Shown: positions 8,169-18,618, numbered from the stretch's first letter. The stretch: DNA of 64,000 nucleotides from Hasllibacter sp963833115 (GCA_963833115.1 CAWHWS010000002.1:744001-808000), one strand, 5' to 3'. The notes: generated by a model not told the origin, from the sequence alone. Program-made: numbers and translations.

Positions 8169-8174
8169 TGTAAA
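8147..8174 (-). promoter_or_regulatory. Probable overlapping promoter for the leftward sugar operon
   Basis: On the minus strand TTTACA (8174-8169) and TACAAA (8152-8147) are 16 nt apart, about 40 nt upstream of the binding-protein ATG at 8107. It interleaves with the rightward promoter, so RNA polymerase binding in one direction would exclude the other unless a regulator intervenes. The -10 matches the consensus at only four positions, so the exact element is less sure than the rightward one. Confidence 0.45.
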
Positions 8175-8224
8175 AGGCGAGGGCCGGGTCAACAGCAAAG
8201 TTGCCCCCGGGGCTGGAGGTGGCG

Positions 8225-9285
<1,061 letters not shown>

Positions 9286-9289
<4 letters not shown>

Positions 9290-10611
9290 ACGTCGCGGAG
9301 GCCGTCGCCCGGTCCTCCGCGGTGGCGGAGGTGCTGGTGCGCGAAGGCGCGCTGGCCCGCGCGGGCGAGGTCTTCGCCCGCCACTTCGGGGGGGGCCGCG
9401 CGTGTCTCCTCGCCGACGAGGCGTCCTGGGCCGCGGCGGGCCCGGCGGTGGAGGCGGCGCTGCGGGCGGCGGGCGTCGAGACGCGCGCGCACGTCCTGCC
9501 GGCCACGCCGCGTCCGAAGCCGACGGTCGAGCTGTCCCGCGCCCTCGCCGAGGTCGCGGGGCCGGAGGGCGCGGTGCCCGTCGCCATCGGGTCGGGGGTG
9601 ATGAACGACGTGGTCAAGCACGCGGCCTTCGGGCTCGGCCGTCCCTATCTGTGCGTCGCGACGGCCGCCTCGATGGACGGCTACACGTCGGCCGGGGCGC
9701 CGCTCTCGGAGGGCGGGTTCAAGATGACGATCCCCTGCCGCCCGGCGCGCGCGGTGATCGCGGATCTCGACGTGATCGCCGCCGCGCCGCCGCGCATGAT
9801 CGGCTGGGGCTATGGCGACCTCGCCGGCAAGGTGCCCGCCGGGGCCGACTGGATCGTGGCGGACGCCCTGGGGATCGAGCCCCTGGACGATGTCGCCTGG
9901 CCGATGGTGCAGGGCGGGCTGCGCGACCGGCTGGCCGGGCCCGCGCGGCTGCGCGCCGGGGACCGCGCGGCCTGCGAGGCGCTGTTCTGCGGCCTCACCC
10001 TGGTGGGCCTCGCGATGGAGGCGCACGGCTCCTCGCGGCCCGCCTCGGGCGCCGACCATCAGATCGCGCACCTATGGGAGATGGAGGGCCTGTCGCAGGG
10101 CGGCGAGGTCGTCAGCCACGGCGCCTGCGTCGCGGTGGGCTGCGTCGCCACGCTCGCGCTCTACGACTGGCTGCTGGCCCAGGACCTGACCGGGATCGAC
10201 GCCGCGCGCATCGCGGCGGCGGCCCCCGGGATGGAGGCCGAGGCGGCGGCGGTGGCGCGCGCGTTCGGGCCGGGCGAGGTCGCGCGGCGCGCCCTGGCGG
10301 AGGTCGAGGCCAAGCACGCCCCCGAGGCCGGGCGGCGCGCCCGGCTGGAGCGGCTGCGGGCCATCTGGCCGGAGCTGCGCGGCCGGCTGCGCGCGCAGGT
10401 CCTGCCCCCGGCGGAGATGGCCGCGATGCTGGCGGCGGCCGGCGCGCCCGCCGCGTCCGAGGAGATCGGGGTGAGCCGGGACGCGCTGCGCCGGACGGTG
10501 CGGCACGCGCGCTTCCTGCGCCGGCGCTACACCGTCTTGGACCTCCTGGAGGAGGTGGGGATGCTGGACGCCGCGATCGACGCCGCCCTGCCGGCGCGGG
10601 CGCCCGCATGA
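9286..10611 (+). CDS. Glycerol-1-phosphate dehydrogenase homologue (AraM/EgsA family)
   Basis: A 441-residue member of the iron-containing-alcohol-dehydrogenase-like superfamily. It shows the G1P dehydrogenase pattern: IGSGVMNDVVKHAAF, then SMDGYTSAGAPL...GFK, IGWGYGDLAGK, and the metal-binding His regions SGADHQIAHLWEM and VVSHGACVAVG. Archaeal and Bacillus relatives reduce dihydroxyacetone phosphate to sn-glycerol-1-phosphate. In proteobacterial sugar operons the real substrate is uncertain. The C-terminal domain (about 320-441) is longer and more charged than in archaeal enzymes, as in AraM. The GTG start overlaps the ATPase stop. It sits among kinase, isomerase and phosphatase genes and may act on a phosphorylated intermediate. 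Confidence 0.8.
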
Positions 10612-11174
10612 CCGCCGCGCTCGCGGACCGCGCGAGGGGCGCCGCCGCGGAGGTCGCCCGCGCCGTCGCCGGGATCGACCCGGCGGAGATGGACGCGCTC
10701 GCCGCCGCCATCGCGGGGGCCGGACGGATCGTGCTGCACGGGGTCGGGCGCGAGGGGCTGATGATGCGCGCGCTGGCGATGCGGCTGCACCACCTGGGGC
10801 TGGACGCGCATGTCGCGGGGGACATGTCGGCGCCGCCGGTCGGGGCGGGGGACCTCCTCCTGGTGAGCGCGGGGCCGGGGGCGTTCTCCACCGTCGCGGC
10901 GCTCGTGGGCGTGGCGCGGGACGCGGGGGCGGGCACGGCCTGCGTCACCGCGCGGCCCGGCGGCGAGGTGCCGCGCGCCTGCGGCTTGGCGTTGACCATT
11001 CCGGCGCGGACGATGGCCGATGACGAGGGGGGCGAGGGGGACGCGATCCTGCCGATGGGCTCGCTCTACGAGGGCGCGCAGTTCCTGGCCTTCGAGCTCC
11101 TCGTCCTCGACCTGCGCGCGCGCCTGGGGGTGGACCCGGCCGCCATGCGCGCGCGCCACTCGAACCTCGAATGA
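10608..11174 (+). CDS. SIS-domain isomerase-like protein of the 6-phospho-3-hexuloisomerase group
   Basis: A 188-residue single SIS domain. Length, the AMRLHHLGLDAHV helix, the late LPMGSLYEGAQFLAFELLVLD and the ending RARHSNLE all match 6-phospho-3-hexuloisomerases of the ribulose monophosphate pathway. The phosphate-binding positions differ: the usual GAGRSG is GVGREG, and SGSGET is replaced by SAGPGAFST. No hexulose-phosphate synthase is encoded nearby, so formaldehyde fixation is unlikely. It may isomerise another sugar phosphate or have become a binding protein. It overlaps both neighbours by 4 nt, inside the rightward operon. Confidence 0.75.
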   Translation: MTAALADRARGAAAEVARAVAGIDPAEMDALAAAIAGAGRIVLHGVGREGLMMRALAMRLHHLGLDAHVAGDMSAPPVGAGDLLLVSAGPGAFSTVAALVGVARDAGAGTACVTARPGGEVPRACGLALTIPARTMADDEGGEGDAILPMGSLYEGAQFLAFELLVLDLRARLGVDPAAMRARHSNLE

Positions 11175-11947
11175 CGGCGGGGGGCTGGACGCGGCGCTTC
11201 GCCCTCACCGGGCGCCGCGCCCTGGTCACGGGCGCCTCGCGCGGGATCGGCGCCGAGATCGCGCGCGTCTATGCCGATGCCGGCGCCGACGTGGCCCTGG
11301 TGGCGCGGGACGAGGGCGCGCTCGCCGCCGTCGCCGCGGAGGTCGAGGCCATGGGCCGTCGCGCCCTCCTGGTCCCGGCCGAGCTCGGCGCGCGGGACGG
11401 GCCGGGGGCGGCCGCCGCGGCGGTGATCGCGGCCTGGGGCGGCGTCGACATCCTGGTGAACGCGGCCGGCATCGCGCGGACGGGGCCGGCGGCGGAGCTC
11501 ACGCTGGAGGGCTGGGACGAGACGATGGCCGTCAACCTGCGCGCGCCCTTCGCGCTGGCCCGAGCCGTCGCGCCGGGCATGATCGCGCGGCGCATGGGCA
11601 AGATCGTCAACGTCTCGAGCCAGGCGGGGGTGATCGCGCTGGACGACCACGCGTCCTACATCGCCTCCAAGGGCGGGCTCAACGCCCTCACCAAGGCGCT
11701 GTGCGCCGAATGGGGGCGCCACAACGTCCAGGTGAACGCGATCTGCCCGACGGTGGTGATGACCGACATGGGCGCCGCGAACTGGTCCGACCCGGCGCGG
11801 CGCGACCCGTTCCTGGCCGCGACGCCGGCGCGCCGCTTCGCCGAGCCGGTGGAGGTCGCGGACATGGCCCTGTTCCTGGCGTCCGGCGCGTCGGACATGG
11901 TCAACGGCTCCCTGATGATGGTCGAGGGCGGCTTCGCCAGTGTCTGA
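11171..11947 (+). CDS. Short-chain dehydrogenase/reductase (SDR), polyol-type
   Basis: A 258-residue classical SDR. It has the nucleotide motif TGASRGIG (19-26), NAAG (97-100), catalytic Ser near residue 150 (VNVSSQAG), Tyr163 and Lys167 (YIASK). Classical SDRs in such loci oxidise a sugar alcohol to a ketose or reduce a keto-sugar, using NAD(P). It could generate the ketose phosphorylated by the FGGY kinase. An A-R-D rather than a clear acidic end follows the second strand (ALVARDEGA), which leaves cofactor preference open. It is translationally coupled to the preceding SIS gene and overlaps the next gene by 8 nt. Confidence 0.85.
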   Translation: MTAGGWTRRFALTGRRALVTGASRGIGAEIARVYADAGADVALVARDEGALAAVAAEVEAMGRRALLVPAELGARDGPGAAAAAVIAAWGGVDILVNAAGIARTGPAAELTLEGWDETMAVNLRAPFALARAVAPGMIARRMGKIVNVSSQAGVIALDDHASYIASKGGLNALTKALCAEWGRHNVQVNAICPTVVMTDMGAANWSDPARRDPFLAATPARRFAEPVEVADMALFLASGASDMVNGSLMMVEGGFASV

Positions 11948-12863
11948 GGACGGGCCCTACGTCTCCTCCGAGGCGGTGTCCGCGCGCTACGAGGCGGTGC
12001 GCGGGCGGCTGCCGACCGCGTCGTTCGCGGGCGCGCCTCGGGCGATGGCGGACCTGGGCGAGGCGGCGGCGGGCTATGACGGCCTCGCGCTCGACGCCTA
12101 CGGCGTGCTGAACGTCGGCGGCCGGGCGATCCCCGGCGCGCCGGAACGCATGGCGGCCCTGCGCGCGCGCGGGCTGCGGCTGTGCGTCCTGAGCAACGCC
12201 GCGTCCTACACGCCGGCCGGGGCGCTCGCGACGTACCGACGCCTCGGCTTCGACTTCGCGCCGCATGAGCTCGTCACCTCGCGCGAGGTGGCCGCGTCCC
12301 GCATTGCCGCCGAGGCGCCCGGCGCCGTCTGGGCGGCGATCGCGGAGGCCGAGGACGACCGCGCGGACCTGCCGTTCGAGACGCTGGACGCGGTGGCCGA
12401 TCCCGGCGCGCTGGACGCGGCGGACGGGGTCCTGTTCCTGGCGGTCGCGCGGTACGACGCGGCCCTGCACGCGCGCCTCGGCGCGGCGCTGGAGCGGCGG
12501 CCCCGGCCGCTGGCGGTCGCGAATCCCGACCTCGCCTCCCCGCGGGAGGGGGGGTTGGTGCGCGAGCCGGGCTGGTTTGCGCACGACCTCGCCGACCGGA
12601 TCGGCGCCGACATACGCTGGTACGGCAAGCCCTACGGGGACGGGTTCGCCGACGTGCTGGCGCGGCTGGACCTGCCGGCGGAGCGGGTGGCGATGGTGGG
12701 CGACACGCTCCACACCGACGTGCTGGGCGGGCGCGCGGCGGGCATGGGCACGGTCCTGGTGACGGGTCATGGCCTGTTCGCCGGGGCGGATCCGGACGGG
12801 GACGCGGCGCGGGCCATCCGCGCCTCGGGCATCGTGCCGGACGTGGTCGTGCCGACGACCTGA
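11940..12863 (+). CDS. HAD-superfamily class IIA phosphatase-like protein
   Basis: A 307-residue protein with class IIA HAD features: motif I region LALDAYGVLNVGG (about 49-61), motif II VLSNAA, and the late GKPYGDGFADVL and VAMVGDTLHTDVLGGRAAGMGTV. In most relatives motif I is DxDG. Here the second Asp is replaced by Tyr, as in the subgroup whose motif reads D-x-W-G-V-L, so phosphotransfer chemistry should be tested before it is called a phosphatase. Such proteins act on sugar or nucleoside monophosphates. The GTG start overlaps the SDR by 8 nt. It is the last gene of the operon, followed by two hairpins. Confidence 0.75.
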   Translation: MSEDGPYVSSEAVSARYEAVRGRLPTASFAGAPRAMADLGEAAAGYDGLALDAYGVLNVGGRAIPGAPERMAALRARGLRLCVLSNAASYTPAGALATYRRLGFDFAPHELVTSREVAASRIAAEAPGAVWAAIAEAEDDRADLPFETLDAVADPGALDAADGVLFLAVARYDAALHARLGAALERRPRPLAVANPDLASPREGGLVREPGWFAHDLADRIGADIRWYGKPYGDGFADVLARLDLPAERVAMVGDTLHTDVLGGRAAGMGTVLVTGHGLFAGADPDGDAARAIRASGIVPDVVVPTT

Positions 12864-12922
12864 GGCCCGGCCCGGCCCTCCTTCGATCGCGCCCGGATGC
12901 GGGCGGAGGCCGTGCCCGCCTC

Positions 12923-12961
12923 GCCCGGCGGCGGCGCCGGGCCCCCCCGCGGTTCGCGGGG
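12923..12961 (+). terminator. Tandem GC hairpins ending the sugar operon
   Basis: Two back-to-back stems: 12923-12929 pairs with 12936-12942, and 12945-12951 pairs with 12955-12961 (CCCCGCG-GTT-CGCGGGG). They lie 59-98 nt after the stop of the HAD gene. No U-tract follows. Position and stability make them the likely 3' end of the operon transcript. Confidence 0.5.
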
Positions 12962-14094
12962 ACGCGCCGCAGGTCCGGACGGACACGGCCGGGCCGCCAT
13001 CACGAGCGCCTTCCCGCGGGGTCGGGGACGCGCCCCGCGCGCGGCCCCGGGTCGAGGCGGTCGCGCGGCCGACCGGAGAGGACGCCGGCGTGGAGGGCGC
13101 GGCGGAAGGCCGCCGCGCCGGGAAAGGCGGTCGGTGACCGGGCGGTGAGCAGCCCCTCGCGCCCTCGGCACGATCTGGCCGAGGGAGGGGCCGCACGCCG
13201 GGACCGAGGACGCAGGGCGCCGCCCCCAGCGGGATCGTCGGCGGCGGCTTCACGGTGGACGACGCCGGCACCCCCGCGGCCACGACGGCCCGCCCGCGCC
13301 CGGGGCCGGGGGAGACGCCCCGCGCCGCCGGGACCTCCCGCCCATGCCGGAGCCCGCCGGCGATCGCGCCACGCCGCGCCCGCCCGCCGGAGGCCGGCGC
13401 GGGGACTGCGCTCCATGCGCTCCGGGCCGTGCCGGGCGGGGCAGGCGAACGGCCCGGAGCATCGCGGCCGCGCGCCCGCCGCGGGGCGTGCCCCTCGGCG
13501 ATCTCCCCGATCTGGCGGACGACGCGGCGCAGGGGATCGGAGATGATCGCCGCCGGGTCGCTTCGATTCCGGTCCAGCTCCTCGCGCACCCCGAGCCGGC
13601 CACGTGGCGCCGGGGGTGCCTGCCCGGCGTGACGTTCCTCCGCCTCGCCTCGGCCTCCTGCGCCCGCACGGAGGCCTCGCCAGGCCTGGGGAGCCGACCC
13701 GGGGGCGCGCGGGCGCGGCGCGCGGCGTTCGCGAAGCTCGGATCAGGGGCTCGGTCGAGCCCGGAGCGCCGCCTTGGATCGCCCGGAAAGGCCGAGGACA
13801 TCGGCGGGCCGAGCCCATCGGACGCCCGCTCGTAGGAGGGGCGAGACGGCGTCCACGATGGTCGGCGGCACCTCGATCCCGGCGCCGCGGCACCGGTCGA
13901 CCATGAGCGGCCGCGCCCTCGTCGTTCGAGCGGGTCCCCCGCGTGATGCGTCACACGGGCGTCTCGCCGTCATGGTCGGACGAGGCCGGCCTCTCGGCGG
14001 CGAGGGCGATGCCGGGCCGGTCGTGCGCGCGTGCCGGGGCGGCGAGTCCCGGGGCCGGCATGAGGGCGAGGGTCGGGCGGCGCGGTGCTCCGGC
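12962..14094. other. Gene-poor stretch without a supported gene
   Basis: About 1.1 kb of high-G+C sequence lies between the sugar operon terminator and the nitrilase-family gene. All six frames contain open stretches, but none has a recognisable domain, a signal peptide or a plausible residue mix; they are dominated by Arg, Pro, Gly and Ala. Two short minus-strand stretches near 13490-13590 and 13790-13900 look more protein-like (for example DPAAIISDPLRRVVRQIGEI and AGIEVPPTIVDAVSPLLR) but are not joined in one frame. A decayed gene is possible. Confidence 0.4.
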
Positions 14095-14961
14095 TCATCG
14101 CCCGGTCGCCGTGGGCGCCGGCCGGATCATCTCGTAGGGGCGCCCGTTCTCGAGGCTGGGGATCTGCCGCCGCGCGGCGACGACCTCGGCCATGTCGAGA
14201 TCGAGGGTGATCGCGCCGGGCGCATCCCCGCCCAGGTCGGCGCGAACCTCCCCCCAGGGGCTCACGACGAGGGAATGGCCGTAGGTCGTGCGCCCGTCGT
14301 CATGGCGGCCGACCTGGGCCGGGGCGACGACGAAGGCGCCGTTCTCGATCGCCCGGGCGCGCAGCAGCACCTCCCAGTGGGCGCGGCCCGTGGGCACGGT
14401 GAAGGCGGACGGAACGAACAGGATCCGCGCGCCGGCATGGGCGTAGTCGCGGTAGAGGCCCGGGAAGCGCAGGTCGTAGCAGACCGAGAGCCCGACCGGG
14501 CCCCAGGGGGTCGCCGCGACGACGCCGCGCGCGCCGGGGGCGTAGCGGCGCGACTCCCCGGTGGGGGGCTTGCCGTCGAGGAAGATGTCGAAGAGGTGGA
14601 TCTTGTCGTAGGTCGCGACGATCTCGCCCCGGTCGTCGATGAGGTCCGAACGGTTGAGGAAGCGCGGCCCCTCCGGCCCGTCCGGTCCGGTCACCGGCGT
14701 CGATCCGGTGTGGATCCAAAGGCCGAACTCGGCCGCCGCGGCGCGGGCCGCCGCGACGAACGGATCGCCCGAATGGGCGGTCACGCGGTCGAGGGCGCTG
14801 GCCCGGTCCCCGTTGAGGAAGCCCGACGCCTCGGGCAGGGCCAGGAGGCCGGCGCCATCCTCCGCCGCCCGGCGGGCGAGGGCGCGCAACGCGCCCACAT
14901 TGCCGGCATGCCGGTCGGTCGAGCGCATCTGCGCCATGCACAATCGGAGCGTCTCCGGCAT
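14095..14961 (-). CDS. Carbon-nitrogen hydrolase (nitrilase superfamily, Nit/omega-amidase-like)
   Basis: A 288-residue protein with the Glu-Lys-Cys triad of the superfamily: Glu44 in LALPEASGF, Lys120 in YDKIHLFD and Cys161 in GLSVCYDLRFPGLY. The motif KIHLFDIF and overall length match Nit1/Nit2-type amidases that hydrolyse alpha-keto amides such as deaminated glutathione, acting in the cytoplasm. The ATG at 14961 opens at the family's usual MPETLRLCMAQ start; the frame stays open upstream but becomes Arg/Pro-rich noise. It stands alone between two gene-poor stretches, with no obvious operon partner. Confidence 0.85.
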   Translation of the reverse strand: MPETLRLCMAQMRSTDRHAGNVGALRALARRAAEDGAGLLALPEASGFLNGDRASALDRVTAHSGDPFVAAARAAAAEFGLWIHTGSTPVTGPDGPEGPRFLNRSDLIDDRGEIVATYDKIHLFDIFLDGKPPTGESRRYAPGARGVVAATPWGPVGLSVCYDLRFPGLYRDYAHAGARILFVPSAFTVPTGRAHWEVLLRARAIENGAFVVAPAQVGRHDDGRTTYGHSLVVSPWGEVRADLGGDAPGAITLDLDMAEVVAARRQIPSLENGRPYEMIRPAPTATGR

Positions 14962-15819
14962 TCCCGCCTCCGCATCGGACCTCCCCGCCAGGATGGAGGC
15001 CGGCGCGGGCCGGTGAAAGGCGAAAGATCGCGGCCCTCGTCCAGCGGTCCGCGATGCCGGTATCGCCTCCGCCCTCCGCCCCGCGCGCGTCGGAGGCGGT
15101 CCATCGGACGGGATCGGTCCCCCGCGGCCGCGGCGCGGCTCGACGCCTTGCGCTGGGCCATGCGCCACCGGGTCCGCATCCTCGGGGCCCGGACGACGAC
15201 GCCGCTCCTCGTGCGCCGGGGCCGCAGGCTGGGCCGGGCGCCGGCCGGGCGCGGTCCCGCCGTGGGACGGCGCCTGTCCCCGCCCGCCGGCGCCGCGCCG
15301 TCCGCCAGGCTGGCCCGGATGGCGGCGCATGACGGAGGCCCGGGGGCCCTGCCGCGCCGGCTGCCGCCACGGCGGGCGACCGGCTGCGCGCCGGGGCGCG
15401 GCCCGGCCGCACCGGATTCGGCCGGCGCCTCCTGACCGTCGCTCCACGCGGGCGAGAGGGTGCGGGAGGCGCGAGGCGGGCCGTCCCGGGCCGCCTGCGT
15501 GGCGAGTCGGCCCGGCCGTGCCGGGCCTCCGACGAGATCGCCCTCACCGACGGGATCGGAGCCCGGCGAGGGAGAATGCCATGCGCCCGGTCGCGCCGCG
15601 CGCCGGATCGAGGGCGCGGCGCCCGGAGGCCTCCTCGCGCGCCGGGGCGGCGCCGCGGCCTGGGCCGGCCTTACGGCGAGCGGCGCTCGCGCTCATCCGC
15701 GCCTCTCGGCGGCGATCGGCGGGGCCGCGCCGGGTCCCTTGCCGGCCGGGCCTGCCCCGGGGCGGATCGGCGGCCGGCGGCGGCGTCGACCGTTACGAAA
15801 CCTTGGCCATTCCGTCACG
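14962..15819. other. Gene-poor stretch upstream of the phosphonate operon
   Basis: About 860 nt between the divergent nitrilase-family gene and the phn transport operon. Both strands have long open frames typical of G+C-rich non-coding DNA, but no domain is recognisable. It must contain the promoters for the nitrilase-family gene and for phnC. I could not find a convincing phosphate box (CTGTCAT-type repeats); the least G+C-rich spot is about 15789-15815. Confidence 0.4.
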
Positions 15820-15846
15820 GGGCTTTGCCCCACATGGGCGAAGCCC
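15820..15846 (+). promoter_or_regulatory. Strong 11-bp hairpin in the phnC leader
   Basis: Arms at 15820-15830 (GGGCTTTGCCC) and 15836-15846 (GGGCGAAGCCC) pair over 11 positions with a single G-U wobble and a 5-nt loop. The hairpin ends 30 nt before the phnC ATG and 14 nt before its GGAGGG Shine-Dalgarno. If transcribed, it is an obvious candidate for leader-based control; if not, it is a dyad-symmetric operator. No U-run follows, so it is not a textbook terminator. Confidence 0.5.
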
Positions 15847-15876
15847 TGCGGCACGGGGACGGAGGGTCGTGGCCAG

Positions 15877-16701
<825 letters not shown>

Positions 16702-16745
16702 CGTGTGAACCGCCCCGCCGGGCACCCCCCATGAGAGAGAGTTCC

Positions 16746-17660
16746 ATGACCAAGACCATTCTGGCCCTCGTGGCCACCACCGCGATGACCGGCGCCGCCT
16801 TCGCCGAGTCCTACGGCCTGTCCGAGTTCAACATCGGCGTGCTCGGCGGCGAGAACGCGCAGGACCGCCTGACCGCCAACGAGTGCCTGGCGAACTACGC
16901 GTCCGAGGCGCTCGGCGGCATCGACGTCGACGTCTTCACGCCGGCCGACTACAACGGCGTGATCCAGGGCCTGCTCGGCGGCACGCTCGACATGGCCTGG
17001 CTCGGCGCCTCGTCCTACGCCGCCATCTACCTGCAGGACCCCGAGGCGGTCGAGCCGGTCCTCGTCAAGACGAACCTCGACGGGTCGTCCTCGTACTACT
17101 CCATCGGCTTCGCCCGGGCCGACAGCGGCATCGCCTCTCTCGGCGACATGAAGGGCAAGGTCTTCGGCTTCGGCGATCCGAACTCCACGTCCGGCTACCT
17201 GATCCCCTCGGTCGAGATCCCGCAGGCGACCGGCGCCACGATGGAGGACGGCGACTATTTCGGCGAGGTGCGCTTCACCGGCGGCCACGAGCAGACCATC
17301 GTCGCGGTCGCGGGCGGCGACGTCGACGGCGGCGTCACCTGGGCCGACGGGCAGGGCGACTGGGAGGACGGCTACAATTCCGGCGCGCTGCGCCGCGCCT
17401 CGGACGCCGGCATCGTCGACATGAACGACCTGGTCGAGATCTGGCGGTCCGACCCGATCCCCGAAGGCCCCGTCGTCCTGCGCAGCTCGCTGCCGGACGA
17501 GGTCAAGACGATCATGACCGACCTGGTCGAGAACCTGATCGAGACCGACCAGGACTGCGCCTACGGCGTCGCCGCCGGCGAGACGGCGGGCTTCACCCCC
17601 GTCACCCACGAGGCCTACGAGACCATCATCGAGGTCCGTCGCCGCGAGATCGGCGGCTGA
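16746..17660 (+). CDS. phnD: Phosphonate-binding periplasmic protein
   Basis: A 304-residue solute-binding protein with a Sec signal peptide (MTKTILALVATTAMTGAAFA). The PhnD core is intact: FTPADYNGVIQGLLGG, DMAWLGASSYA, YSIGFARADSGI, and the phosphonate-contacting FGDPNSTSGYLIP followed by HEQTIVAVAGGDVDGG. It delivers phosphonates to the PhnE channel. It follows phnC after 44 nt with an AGAGAG ribosome site. A very strong hairpin sits right after its stop codon, probably holding its mRNA level above that of the permeases. Confidence 0.93.
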   Translation: MTKTILALVATTAMTGAAFAESYGLSEFNIGVLGGENAQDRLTANECLANYASEALGGIDVDVFTPADYNGVIQGLLGGTLDMAWLGASSYAAIYLQDPEAVEPVLVKTNLDGSSSYYSIGFARADSGIASLGDMKGKVFGFGDPNSTSGYLIPSVEIPQATGATMEDGDYFGEVRFTGGHEQTIVAVAGGDVDGGVTWADGQGDWEDGYNSGALRRASDAGIVDMNDLVEIWRSDPIPEGPVVLRSSLPDEVKTIMTDLVENLIETDQDCAYGVAAGETAGFTPVTHEAYETIIEVRRREIGG

Positions 17661-17672
17661 GGCCGGCCATCG

Positions 17673-17702
17673 CGGGCGCGCCCCCCCGGCGGGGCGCGCC
17701 CG
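17673..17702 (+). promoter_or_regulatory. 12-bp hairpin between phnD and phnE
   Basis: Exact 11-base arms (17674-17684 and 17691-17701) extend to 12 pairs with C17673-G17702, around a 6-nt loop. The element lies 13 nt beyond the phnD stop and 28 nt before the phnE ATG. It matches the position of the hairpin after the sugar-binding-protein gene at 6731-6758. The likely role is 3'-end protection of phnD message with reduced permease expression. Confidence 0.6.
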
Positions 17703-17730
17703 TCCCTTCACGACCCGCGGAGACGCTCGA

Positions 17731-18618
17731 ATGACCCTGACGGCCGCCGCCGCCGCCGCTCCGACGCGCGCCGCCCGCCTGGGCGACCTGCACGCCGCCT
17801 ACGACGCAGCGCTGCGCAGCAAGCGCATCTGGTCCGGCACGGGGCTGATGCTGTTCGCCCTGATGATGGTCGCGGGGTTCGTGACCACCGACGATCGCAA
17901 CGCGGGCGGATTCTGGCAGGGGATCGGGAACGTCTTCGACTTTCCGGCCGACGTCGTGCGCGAGGCGGTGCAGCGGGCGGACGAGCTGCCCGCGCTGCTG
18001 CTGGAATACCTGCCGTCCCTGATGGAGACGATCAACATCGCCGCCGCCGCCACCCTGATCGGCATCGTGATCGGCGGCTCGCTCGCCTTCCTCGTGACCC
18101 CGGGGTTCGCCCCGGCCGCGTGGCTGGTCGTTCCCCTGCGCCGCCTGCTGGACACGCTGCGCGCCGTGCCCGAGATCGTCATCGCGCTCGTGCTGATCTT
18201 CGTCCTCGGCGGCGGGCCGGTCCCGGCGATGATCGCCATCGCGCTGCACACGATCGGCGCGCTGGGCAAGCTCTTCTCCGAGGTGGCCGAGAACGCGCCG
18301 CGGGGCGCGGTCGAGGGCCTCCATTCCGTCGGCGCCACCTGGGGGCAGCGGATGCTCCTGGGGGTGCTCCCGCAGGTCGCGCCCAACTGGCTGAGCTACG
18401 CGCTGCTGCGCTTCGAGATCAACATCCGCGCCTCGGCGATCCTGGGCTTCGTCGGCGCCGGCGGGATCGGCTACGACCTGCGCAACGCGATGTCCTTCGG
18501 GCAGGGCCGTTTCGCCGAGGCGGCCGCCATCTTCGTCCTCCTGTTCGCGACCATCGTGATCGTCGACCAGATCGGCTCCGTCATCCGGGAGCGCCTGACC
18601 AAGGGGGCCGCGCTGTGA
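17731..18618 (+). CDS. phnE: Phosphonate ABC transporter permease 1
   Basis: A 295-residue inner-membrane protein. An N-terminal Ala-rich cytoplasmic stretch is followed by a first helix (GTGLMLFALMMVAGFV), a short periplasmic segment and the core permease helices. The PhnE landmarks RRLLDTLRAVPEIVIAL and the coupling loop EGLHSVGATWGQRMLLGVLPQ are present, as is FVGAGGIGYDLRNAM. It forms the channel with the second PhnE subunit. It ends GCTGTGA, sharing 4 nt with the GTG start of the next gene. Confidence 0.92.
   Translation: MTLTAAAAAAPTRAARLGDLHAAYDAALRSKRIWSGTGLMLFALMMVAGFVTTDDRNAGGFWQGIGNVFDFPADVVREAVQRADELPALLLEYLPSLMETINIAAAATLIGIVIGGSLAFLVTPGFAPAAWLVVPLRRLLDTLRAVPEIVIALVLIFVLGGGPVPAMIAIALHTIGALGKLFSEVAENAPRGAVEGLHSVGATWGQRMLLGVLPQVAPNWLSYALLRFEINIRASAILGFVGAGGIGYDLRNAMSFGQGRFAEAAAIFVLLFATIVIVDQIGSVIRERLTKGAAL

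Noticed and set aside
8201..8224. Earlier ATG for the sugar ABC ATPase
   Set aside because: The ATG at 8225 has a well-spaced GGAGG and begins at the family's normal MAEVTLDDV start.
10608..11174. Ribulose monophosphate (formaldehyde) pathway
   Set aside because: Only a PHI-like gene is present, with altered binding loops and no hexulose-phosphate synthase.
13344..13835. Open plus-strand frame in the gene-poor stretch after the sugar operon
   Set aside because: No ribosome site, no domain and no plausible residue mix; competing frames overlap it on both strands.
15789..15815. Phosphate (PhoB) box upstream of phnC
   Set aside because: TTCCGTCACGG vaguely recalls half of a CTGTCAT repeat, but there is no second copy at 11-nt spacing.
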